A stretch of 5,352 nucleotides of DNA, taken from the NCBI GenBank assembly GCA_019312705.1, contig JAFDCW010000377.1:1-5352 (forward strand), given 5' to 3'. Positions 1 through 5,352 of this stretch are shown piece by piece. The notes under the pieces are model-generated. The model did no database searches. It was not told where the DNA came from and was given only the letters and a program-made list of their open reading frames with translations. A program made the translations under genes and the position numbers. The first letter of the stretch is position 1; each line of letters starts with the position of its first letter. The DNA is from Deltaproteobacteria bacterium (GTDB taxonomy: Bacteria; Myxococcota; Polyangia; Polyangiales; B10-G4).

Positions 1-1
1 C

Positions 2-208
2 GAGCACATCGGCGGTCACCTCTACCTCTTCCTGCGCGGCATGGTGGGGTCCGATGCCCCCCGCGAAGACGGCCTCGCCCTCGGTGTGTTCTCGGACCGT
101 TGGCCCGCGTCGGTAGTCCTGGGCCTCGATGCCGCTCTGTCCGGGGCGCCGACCGACGAAGTCCGAGCCATCGTCGAAGCAGCGCACGGTTCGGCCACGC
201 CATCATGA
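2..208 (+). CDS. recB: RecB C-terminal end (exodeoxyribonuclease V beta subunit), 5'-truncated by window
   Basis: The frame opens at base 2 and gives 68 codons before TGA at 206-208. The segment begins EHIGGHLYLFLRGM and continues to GVFSDRWP. This matches the way RecB proteins end: the last strand and helix of the C-terminal nuclease domain carry a GG-x-x-YLFLRG signature followed by a GVF/GIY-x-x-RP element. In the RecBCD family, RecB is the 3'-5' helicase and the single nuclease of the complex, which processes double-strand breaks and loads RecA. Its helicase motifs and nuclease catalytic residues lie upstream and cannot be inspected here. The stop codon overlaps the recD start as ATGA, and finding recD next independently supports the identity over AddA, whose partner would be AddB. 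The identification rests on a short tail plus this context. Confidence 0.85.
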   Translation, partial: EHIGGHLYLFLRGMVGSDAPREDGLALGVFSDRWPASVVLGLDAALSGAPTDEVRAIVEAAHGSATPS

Positions 209-2259
209 GAGACACAACCGAATCGTCCTCACTGAACCTTTCGAATCGCGCCCTCGAGGACCGGGCCCGCCGCCTGCTCCGGGGTGGGGTGCTGACGGGG
301 GCCGACTTGCTGATCGTAGACGCGGTAGCAGAGCGGTTTGGCGAGAGCGGTCCCGACGTATTGCTCGGCCTGGCCTTCGCGGTCCGGGCGCCGCGGGCGG
401 GCCATGTCGGGGTTCACCTGCCGTCGATTCGTGACCGGGTGGACGATGAACTCGTTGGCTGGCGAAAGCCCTCGCGGACCGATGAGTCCCGAGGCTCCGA
501 GATACTCATCGATTGGCCTTCCGACCCCGACCAATGGGAGGCGGGGGTCCTCGCTTCGCCGATGGTCGGTGACCCGACCGAGGCGGGGCGACCCTTCGTC
601 CGGCAGGACCTCGCCGATGGGCGGACCTTGGTGATGACCCGGCGCATGTGGCGTGAACAGGAGCGCCTCGCCTTTGCTGCCCAGGCGCTGGCCTCGGGGC
701 CTCCTGGTCTCGTCCTCGCGGACGCGGTCGTCGCGGCGGGGGCCATGCGCATGTTCGGGGGGGGCGACAATCAAGGCGCCCGGGCGGTCGCCGCGGCGGC
801 CAAGCGACGTCTCACGGTGGTCACTGGCGGCCCCGGGACCGGCAAGACCTACAGCATCAAGCGCTTGCTCGCCTTGCTCGTCGAGGCAGCGGTGGACCCT
901 GCGATGCCGCTGCGCATCGAGCTCGCGGCGCCCACCGGCAAGGCGGCGGTGCGCATGGCCGAGGCCATCGCCGAGGGCCTCGACGAGCTCGATGTCACGG
1001 ATGACGTACGCAAAGTGCTCAGGGCCCAGAGGCCTCGGACACTGCACAAGATGCTCGGCATGCGCCCCGATGGCAGCAGCCGCCACGGGGTGCAGCGCCC
1101 GGTGCCGGCGGACCTCATCGTCGTCGACGAGGCCTCGATGGTCGACCTCGCGTTGATGCGGCGGCTCTTCGAGGCCGTCCCAGAAGGTGCCCGGTTGGTG
1201 CTCCTCGGTGACCGAGATCAGCTGGCGAGCGTCGAGGCCGGGACCGTGCTCGCCGATTTCGTCGGGCCGGTCCTCGATGAGTCGGCCTCGACTACGGCCG
1301 CTCTCCACGGGGCCGTCGTGCCCTTCGATACCAATCACCGTTTCAAGGAAGCGCCGACCGTGGCGGCCATCGCGAGCGCGCTGCAGGGCAGGGCGGACGA
1401 GGGCCTCGACCAGGTCAGCCGTTGGATGAGTGGGGATGAGGTGGCGACGGGCGAGTCGATGGCAGACCGCATCACCCACCTCGGAGTTCCGGCCAACGGC
1501 CGGCCTCAGGACGCGCACCTCGACGCCCTGGCTGCGCCCTTCCTCGACGGCGGCGGCTTCATCGGTCGCCTCGCCGCCGCGCTCCGGGAACACGGGCCGA
1601 ACGCGCACGCCCTCCGAGAGCCCTCTTTTCACCTCGAGTTGCTGCGGGCCCTCGAAGGTTACCGGGTCCTCGCTGTGCATCGGCGCGGGCCCCTGGGCGT
1701 GGCAGGTATCGAGGCAGCGGTGGCGAGTCGTTGCCAGGCTGCCCTCGGTCGAGCGCTTCGCGAGCACGCCGGCCTCGCGCCGGAGGCCTCGGGTCACGCG
1801 CCTCCGGTTCCCCGGGTTCCGTCCCGGGGCGACCATTGGCTCGGGCGCCCGGTTCTGGTTACTCAGAACTCCTACGAGGTCGGCCTGATGAATGGCGATA
1901 TCGGCCTAGTCCTCGAGACCGCGGCCGGCCTCGCCGTCGTCTTCCCCGTCAAGGAAGACGGCGTCGATACGACGCGCGAGGTCTCCCTCGCGCGTCTCCC
2001 CAACCACACCGGCGCCTTCGCCATGACCGTGCACAAGAGCCAGGGCTCTCAGTTCCGTCGCGTCGCCGTCGTTCTCGCGGGCCGGGACTCGCCCATCCAG
2101 ACCCGAGAGCTCGTCTATACCGCCATCACGCGGACCAGCTCCCGCCTCGACTGGCTCGGTGACCCGGCGGAGCTCGACCGGGCGCTCCGTCGCCGTGTTG
2201 GCCGCGCCTCGGGCCTCGGTGACCTGCTCTGGCAGAATTATTTGGTGCCGCCGAACTGA
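205..2259 (+). CDS. recD: RecD, exodeoxyribonuclease V alpha subunit (5'-3' DNA helicase)
   Basis: This 684-residue protein is the fast 5'-3' helicase subunit of RecBCD, which unwinds broken DNA ends for recombination repair and degradation of foreign linear DNA. Superfamily 1B motifs are in order: Walker A GGPGTGKT (208-215, K214), motif Ia APTGKA (242-247), Walker B VVDEAS (306-311, D308/E309), LLGDRDQLASVEAG (333-346), a motif IV-like DTNHRF (375-380, R379), GRPVLVTQN...GLMNGDIG (547-567), motif V MTVHKSQGSQF (607-617) and motif VI VYTAITR (637-643, R643). The TRRMWREQE stretch near 145-153 matches the RecD N-terminal domain boundary. It is somewhat longer than E. coli RecD (608 residues). 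I chose ATG 205 because it overlaps the recB stop as ATGA; an in-frame TTG at 100 would sit deep inside recB. No Shine-Dalgarno is evident, so coupling to recB translation is likely. The RecB neighbour favours RecD over the free-standing RecD2 or TraA-type helicases. All motifs look intact. Confidence 0.95.
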   Translation: MRDTTESSSLNLSNRALEDRARRLLRGGVLTGADLLIVDAVAERFGESGPDVLLGLAFAVRAPRAGHVGVHLPSIRDRVDDELVGWRKPSRTDESRGSEILIDWPSDPDQWEAGVLASPMVGDPTEAGRPFVRQDLADGRTLVMTRRMWREQERLAFAAQALASGPPGLVLADAVVAAGAMRMFGGGDNQGARAVAAAAKRRLTVVTGGPGTGKTYSIKRLLALLVEAAVDPAMPLRIELAAPTGKAAVRMAEAIAEGLDELDVTDDVRKVLRAQRPRTLHKMLGMRPDGSSRHGVQRPVPADLIVVDEASMVDLALMRRLFEAVPEGARLVLLGDRDQLASVEAGTVLADFVGPVLDESASTTAALHGAVVPFDTNHRFKEAPTVAAIASALQGRADEGLDQVSRWMSGDEVATGESMADRITHLGVPANGRPQDAHLDALAAPFLDGGGFIGRLAAALREHGPNAHALREPSFHLELLRALEGYRVLAVHRRGPLGVAGIEAAVASRCQAALGRALREHAGLAPEASGHAPPVPRVPSRGDHWLGRPVLVTQNSYEVGLMNGDIGLVLETAAGLAVVFPVKEDGVDTTREVSLARLPNHTGAFAMTVHKSQGSQFRRVAVVLAGRDSPIQTRELVYTAITRTSSRLDWLGDPAELDRALRRRVGRASGLGDLLWQNYLVPPN

Positions 2260-2280
2260 TTCTTGCCTAGAGCGCGCGCC

Positions 2281-2296
2281 AAGGGAGACAATCCCT
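2281..2296 (+). promoter_or_regulatory. Shine-Dalgarno-like site of gdhA inside a small inverted repeat
   Basis: AAGGGAG at 2281-2287 is the only purine-rich, anti-SD-like stretch before the gdhA ATG, but it ends 13 bases short of it, which is longer than usual. AGGGA (2282-2286) can pair with TCCCT (2292-2296) around the loop GACAA. The ribosome site could therefore be partly hidden in a 5-bp hairpin. The sequence shows the repeat directly; any effect on translation is inference, and a stem this short may be chance. Confidence 0.4.
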
Positions 2297-2300
2297 AACC

Positions 2301-3662
2301 ATGGACATCCAGCAGGAAGCGAAGTCTAGGCTCGCCCGTTTCGTGGAGGGCGTCGTCGAGCGCAATCCGGGGGAGGTCGAGTTTCACCAGGCCGTGCGTG
2401 AGGTCGCGGAGAGCGTCATCCCCTTCGCGATTGCGAACCCGCACTATCAAGAGGCCAGCATCCTCGAACGGATGACCGAGCCGGACCGCATCGTGATCTT
2501 TCGCGTGTGCTGGGAAGACGACAAGTTCAACATCCGCACCAACCGTGCTTGGCGCGTGCAGTTCAACAACTCCATCGGCCCCTACAAGGGCGGTCTGCGA
2601 TTTGACCCATCCGTCAACCTCAGCGTGTTGAAGTTCCTCGGTTTCGAACAGACCTTCAAGAACAGCCTGACCGGTCTGCCCATGGGCGGCGCCAAGGGCG
2701 GGTCGAACTTCGACCCCAAGGGCAAGAGCGACCGCGAAGTGATGCGCTTCTGCCAGTCGCTCATGATCGAACTGTACCGCCACATCGGCGAAGACACCGA
2801 CGTGCCCGCCGGAGACATCGGCGTAGGCGCTCGAGAGATCAGCGCGATGTTCGGGCAGTACAAACGCCTCGAGAACCGCTTCACGGGCATGATGACCGGC
2901 AAGGGGTTGTCGTTCGGCGGCAGCCTGATCCGCAAGGAAGCGACGGGCTACGGCGCCGTCTACTTCATGCAAAACATGCTCGAGCACTCCGGCCGCACCG
3001 TCGAAGGACGCACCGCGGTCGTCTCCGGCTCGGGCAACGTGGCGATCTACTGTGCCGAGAAGCTCAATCACATCGGCGCCAAGGTCCTGACGCTCTCGGA
3101 CTCGGGCGGCTTCATCCACGACCCGGACGGCATCGACGAGGAGAAGCTCGAGTGGGTCAAGCAGCTCAAAGACGTCCGGCGTGGGCGCATCTCCGAGTAC
3201 GCCGAGCGCTACGAGCGGGCCACCTTCCACCCGGGAGAGCGGCCCTGGTCCGTTCCCTGCGAGTTGGCCTTCCCCTGCGCCACCCAGAACGAGCTCCTCG
3301 GCCCCGACGCCGAGACCCTCATGCACAACGGCCTGGTCGCGGTATCCGAGGGCGCGAACATGCCGACGAACCACGCCGGCGTGCGCGCTTTCATCGCGCG
3401 GCCCGTCTTCTACGCCCCAGGCAAGGCCTCCAATGCCGGGGGAGTTGCGGTGTCGGGCCTCGAGCAGAGCCAGAACGCCCTGCGCATCTCGTGGTCGCGC
3501 GAGGAAGTCGACCAACGTCTGAAAGGCATCATGAAGGGCATCCACGTCAAGTGCGTGCGCTACGGTGACGACGGGAGCGGCAAGATCAACTACGTCGACG
3601 GCGCGAACATCGGCGGCTTCGTCAAGGTCGCCGACGCGATGCTCGCCTACGGCGTGGTCTGA
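2301..3662 (+). CDS. gdhA: NADP-specific glutamate dehydrogenase (EC 1.4.1.4)
   Basis: A 453-residue cytosolic enzyme that reductively aminates 2-oxoglutarate to glutamate with ammonium and NADPH, linking carbon and nitrogen metabolism. Length and sequence fit the hexameric small-subunit family (E. coli GdhA has 447). Visible landmarks are GPYKGGLRF (K96, glutamate binding), GFEQTFKN (K120), the catalytic-lysine loop GGAKGG (129-134, K132), DVPAGDIGVGAREI with the catalytic aspartate D172, the dinucleotide-binding turn SGSGNVA (242-248), PCATQNEL, EGANMPT, and the C-terminal PGKASNAGGVAVSGLEQSQN block. LSDSGG at 265-270 resembles NADP-type enzymes (SDSSG in E. coli) rather than the clostridial NAD type (SGPDG), so I infer NADP preference. 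The ATG follows the weak SD described separately and gives the expected N-terminus. It lies 41 bp after recD with no clear terminator between, so read-through is possible, but no functional link is apparent. No truncation or lost residue is seen. Confidence 0.97.
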   Translation: MDIQQEAKSRLARFVEGVVERNPGEVEFHQAVREVAESVIPFAIANPHYQEASILERMTEPDRIVIFRVCWEDDKFNIRTNRAWRVQFNNSIGPYKGGLRFDPSVNLSVLKFLGFEQTFKNSLTGLPMGGAKGGSNFDPKGKSDREVMRFCQSLMIELYRHIGEDTDVPAGDIGVGAREISAMFGQYKRLENRFTGMMTGKGLSFGGSLIRKEATGYGAVYFMQNMLEHSGRTVEGRTAVVSGSGNVAIYCAEKLNHIGAKVLTLSDSGGFIHDPDGIDEEKLEWVKQLKDVRRGRISEYAERYERATFHPGERPWSVPCELAFPCATQNELLGPDAETLMHNGLVAVSEGANMPTNHAGVRAFIARPVFYAPGKASNAGGVAVSGLEQSQNALRISWSREEVDQRLKGIMKGIHVKCVRYGDDGSGKINYVDGANIGGFVKVADAMLAYGVV

Positions 3663-3681
3663 GTTTTATAGGCCCTTTCTC

Positions 3682-3715
3682 GGGGCTCGTGCATCCAGCC
3701 CCACTGTTCTATTCT
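3682..3715 (+). terminator. Weak terminator-like hairpin after gdhA
   Basis: GGGGCT at 3682-3687 pairs with AGCCCC at 3697-3702 across a 9-base loop, 20 bases after the gdhA stop. It is followed by a T-enriched but interrupted stretch (ACTGTTCTATTCT). The 6-bp stem and broken T tract make it a poor intrinsic terminator. GCCC at 3672-3675 could compete for the same G run. It is the only candidate terminator between gdhA and the kinase gene. Confidence 0.35.
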
Positions 3716-3724
3716 ACGTCGTAG
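3714..3724. repeat. Perfect 11-bp palindrome at the kinase start codon
   Basis: CTACG-T-CGTAG is a perfect inverted repeat with a one-base centre, and its last G is the first base of the kinase GTG start. It could be a small operator, or could fold to occlude initiation, but the arms are only 5 bp. It occupies the place where a ribosome site would normally lie, and no AGGAGG-like sequence is present there. Confidence 0.4.
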
Positions 3725-5352
3725 TGCTCTCCGAAGGGGACATACTCGGACCGTATAAGATCCAGAAGCGCATCCGCGGCGGCGGGATGGCGACGCTTTT
3801 CCTCGCCCAGCGGGAGGGCGCGAGGGGGTTCGCCCGGCACCTGGCGATCAAAGTCGTCAACGAAGAGCTCGCCCAGGACGACGTGTTCGTCGAGATGTTC
3901 ATCGACGAGGCCAAGCTCGCGGCGCAGATCAATCACCCGAACGTGGTGCACGTCGAGGACTTCGGTGAAGCGGACGGCAACTTCTTCATCGCCATGGAGT
4001 ACATCCACGGCTGCTCCCTCGCTCAGCTGCTGCGCGCCCTGGTCAAGCAGAAGCGACGTCTCACCCCTGAGCTGGCCGTCTACATCGCGGTCAAGGTCGC
4101 CGAGGGCCTTCACGCCGCCCATGAGGCGACGGACCGCGCCGGAGAATCGCTGGCCGTGGTTCACCGCGACGTCAATCCAGCGAACGTGCTCCTAGACTAC
4201 AAGGGCCACGTCAAGCTCATCGACTTCGGCATTGCCAAGTCGACCTCCCGGGCCCACCACACGACCGGTGGGTCGCTCAAAGGCAAGCTGCGCTACATGT
4301 CTCCGGAGCAGGCGCTGGGGAAGAGCATCGACCGTCGCGCCGACGTTTACGCTCTCGGAATAACTTTCTGGGAGATCCTGACGGCCCGGCGCCTCTTCGA
4401 CGCCCTGACTGACATTCAAGTCCTCGAGTCCGTCCGGAACCCCGACATCGACCCCCCGAGCCGATTCGCCGAGGGCGTTTCGCCGGAGCTCGATGAGGTG
4501 GTCATGACCGCCCTCGACCCGGTGGCCGATGACCGGACGCCGACCGCCCTCGAGTTTCGGCGGCAGCTCACTCGGGTCATGCCCGAGGCGGCGATGCTCG
4601 AGTCGTCGACCCTCGCCGAGCTCCTCGCCATCGTGATGCGCAAGGAGATCCAGACGAGTGAAACCAAGCTCCCGGAGATCCTCGACGGGAGCGCAAGGCA
4701 CACCCCCTCGCGGGAAGATGACAACGAAGTCCTCCGGACGATGACCATCAGCGACATCGGCATCGAGGCGGACGACTCCACCGAGCGCACGTCGGTTTCG
4801 AATTCCGCTCCGGGTGAGCCGGCTGCGCCCCGGGAGGCCTCCGAGAACCCCCCGGCCGTTCCCGATGCATCCGTCCCGCCGCCCCCCCCGGCGGCGGCGT
4901 TTGCTGTCCGAACGTCGGCGCCTTTTTCCGACCGACCGCCTGGGTCTTCCGTGCCTCCCGTCACCGGACCCGTCGGGACGCCAACGGCGGCCCACGTCTC
5001 GACACCGAAGGCTCGCCGCTGGCCAATGGTCGTCGCCGCAGGTTCCGCCGTGGGTTTCGTTCTCGGCGTGGCCATCTATTCGCTGGGCTCATTGGGCGAC
5101 GAGGGTGTGTCCACGACAACCTTCGAAGCCGAGTTGAGCGACGCCGGCCCCGGGGCTCAGGCCCTCGGAGCCGGGGCGTCGGGCCGCGAGGACGCGGCGT
5201 CGGGCCGCGAGGACGCGGCGTCGGGCCGCGAGGACGCGGCGTCGGGGTCGGTGGCGATCGCCCCGGCATACGTAGATTCCGGCGCATCTCCGGCCGACGC
5301 CCGCGCCGCCGTGGACCCGGGCTCCGACGTCAACCCGGACCCCGGCCCAGGC
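3724..5352 (+). CDS. Membrane-anchored Ser/Thr protein kinase (PknB/Hanks type), 3'-truncated by window
   Basis: The frame has 543 codons and no stop before the window ends. The kinase domain spans about residues 10-285: nucleotide loop IRGGGMA (17-23), ATP lysine K43 in LAIKVV, alpha-C glutamate E62 in DEAKLAAQINHPNVV, catalytic HRDVNPAN (147-154, D149), DFG (167-169), SPE (193-195), D207 in ADVYALG, and R271. Key residues are intact, so it is probably active; R148 before D149 marks an RD kinase, often switched on by activation-loop phosphorylation (T180, T181, S184 are candidates). The helix STLAELLAIVMRKEI (295-309) follows. A Pro/Ser/Ala-rich acidic linker (about 320-430, PPPPP at 385-389) leads to one membrane helix (about 434-457). 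KARR before the helix and acidic residues after it predict a cytoplasmic kinase and an outer tail. That tail is low-complexity (Ala, Gly, Pro, Asp) with three ASGREDA repeats. GTG 3724 is the only usual start codon in this frame between the gdhA stop and the kinase domain; no SD is visible. Substrate and ligand are unknown. Confidence 0.93.
   Translation, partial: MLSEGDILGPYKIQKRIRGGGMATLFLAQREGARGFARHLAIKVVNEELAQDDVFVEMFIDEAKLAAQINHPNVVHVEDFGEADGNFFIAMEYIHGCSLAQLLRALVKQKRRLTPELAVYIAVKVAEGLHAAHEATDRAGESLAVVHRDVNPANVLLDYKGHVKLIDFGIAKSTSRAHHTTGGSLKGKLRYMSPEQALGKSIDRRADVYALGITFWEILTARRLFDALTDIQVLESVRNPDIDPPSRFAEGVSPELDEVVMTALDPVADDRTPTALEFRRQLTRVMPEAAMLESSTLAELLAIVMRKEIQTSETKLPEILDGSARHTPSREDDNEVLRTMTISDIGIEADDSTERTSVSNSAPGEPAAPREASENPPAVPDASVPPPPPAAAFAVRTSAPFSDRPPGSSVPPVTGPVGTPTAAHVSTPKARRWPMVVAAGSAVGFVLGVAIYSLGSLGDEGVSTTTFEAELSDAGPGAQALGAGASGREDAASGREDAASGREDAASGSVAIAPAYVDSGASPADARAAVDPGSDVNPDPGPG
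4876..4897. repeat. 8-C homopolymer within an 8-bp GC inverted repeat
   Basis: CCGCCGCC (4876-4883) is the exact reverse complement of GGCGGCGG (4890-4897), with six C bases as the loop. The uninterrupted C run is 4882-4889. It encodes the PPPPP-AAA part of the kinase linker (residues 385-392). A run of this length in a stable hairpin is a plausible slippage or sequencing-error site. Losing one C would shift to a frame that stops at 5135-5137. Confidence 0.6.
5176..5246. repeat. 21-bp tandem repeat, three perfect copies plus a partial fourth
   Basis: The unit GCG TCG GGC CGC GAG GAC GCG occupies 5176-5196, 5197-5217 and 5218-5238 with no mismatch, then a partial copy matches for 8 bases (5239-5246). 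In the kinase frame it encodes ASGREDA three times (residues 485-505), in the predicted extracytoplasmic tail. Identity at silent positions points to recent duplication. The length is a multiple of three, so gain or loss of units would keep the frame. There are no spacers, so it is not CRISPR-like. Confidence 0.9.

Noticed and set aside
100..204. TTG at 100 as an upstream start for recD
   Set aside because: It would overlap recB by over 100 bases and add an Arg/Ser-rich stretch unlike RecD N-termini; ATG 205 with the ATGA overlap is simpler.
229..1836. Long antisense open frame of 535 codons over recD
   Set aside because: It mirrors the GC-rich third positions of recD, its protein is Arg/His/Gly-rich with no recognisable domain, and the sense gene has all helicase motifs.
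2263..2292. TTGCCT / GACAAT with 18-base spacing as a gdhA promoter
   Set aside because: Each box matches only 4 of 6 consensus bases and would leave an almost leaderless transcript that wastes the SD; too weak to annotate.
2295..3545. Antisense open frame of 416 codons over gdhA
   Set aside because: It lies almost entirely within the unmistakable gdhA; similar open antisense frames are a known composition artefact in high-GC genes (some lineages even annotate them falsely as NAD-GDH-like).
4192..4995. Antisense open frame of 267 codons over the kinase gene
   Set aside because: Low-complexity Arg/Gly-rich translation and full overlap with a conserved kinase domain and linker.
5176..5246. 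CRISPR or other spaced repeat array
   Set aside because: Units are directly adjacent with no spacers and lie in frame within a coding sequence.
1..5352. A new defence or mobile system built from recBD, gdhA and the kinase
   Set aside because: The three gene groups are ordinary chromosomal families, have separate gaps, and show no integrase, toxin, att site or composition break linking them.

Overview
The window is GC-rich DNA (about two-thirds G+C by eye) with three protein families and four gene bodies, all on the + strand: the 3' end of recB, a complete recD, a complete gdhA, and the 5' part of a Ser/Thr protein kinase gene that runs off the right edge. Coding fills nearly all of it; the only gaps are 41 bp (2260-2300) and 61 bp (3663-3723). 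The kinase suggests the lineage. Its HRDVNP catalytic loop, its GxxKGKLRYMSPEQ activation segment and its layout (cytoplasmic kinase, Pro-rich linker, one membrane helix, low-complexity outer tail) are typical of the many kinases in Myxococcota and related former Deltaproteobacteria. That assignment is inference, not proof.

Left part (2-2259): the last 68 codons of recB run into recD with an ATGA overlap, so the nuclease/3'-5' helicase subunit and the 5'-3' helicase subunit of RecBCD are probably translationally coupled. RecD keeps all superfamily 1 helicase motifs. recC is not in the window and would be expected upstream of recB. The same 7-mer, GGCCTCG, recurs in this part in more than one reading phase, raising a speculative Chi-like question.

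Middle (2301-3662): an intact NADP-type glutamate dehydrogenase of the hexameric 450-residue family (ammonia assimilation). Its Shine-Dalgarno-like sequence lies in a small potential hairpin. It has no obvious functional link to recBD.

Right part (3724-5352): a membrane-anchored eukaryote-like kinase beginning at a GTG that closes an 11-bp palindrome. A weak terminator-like hairpin separates it from gdhA. Inside the gene are an 8-C run within a strong GC hairpin and three perfect 21-bp tandem repeats encoding ASGREDA, both plausible length-variable sites.

I see no RNA gene, CRISPR array, insertion sequence or obvious new multi-gene system. The unusual signals are small sequence features rather than a novel operon.
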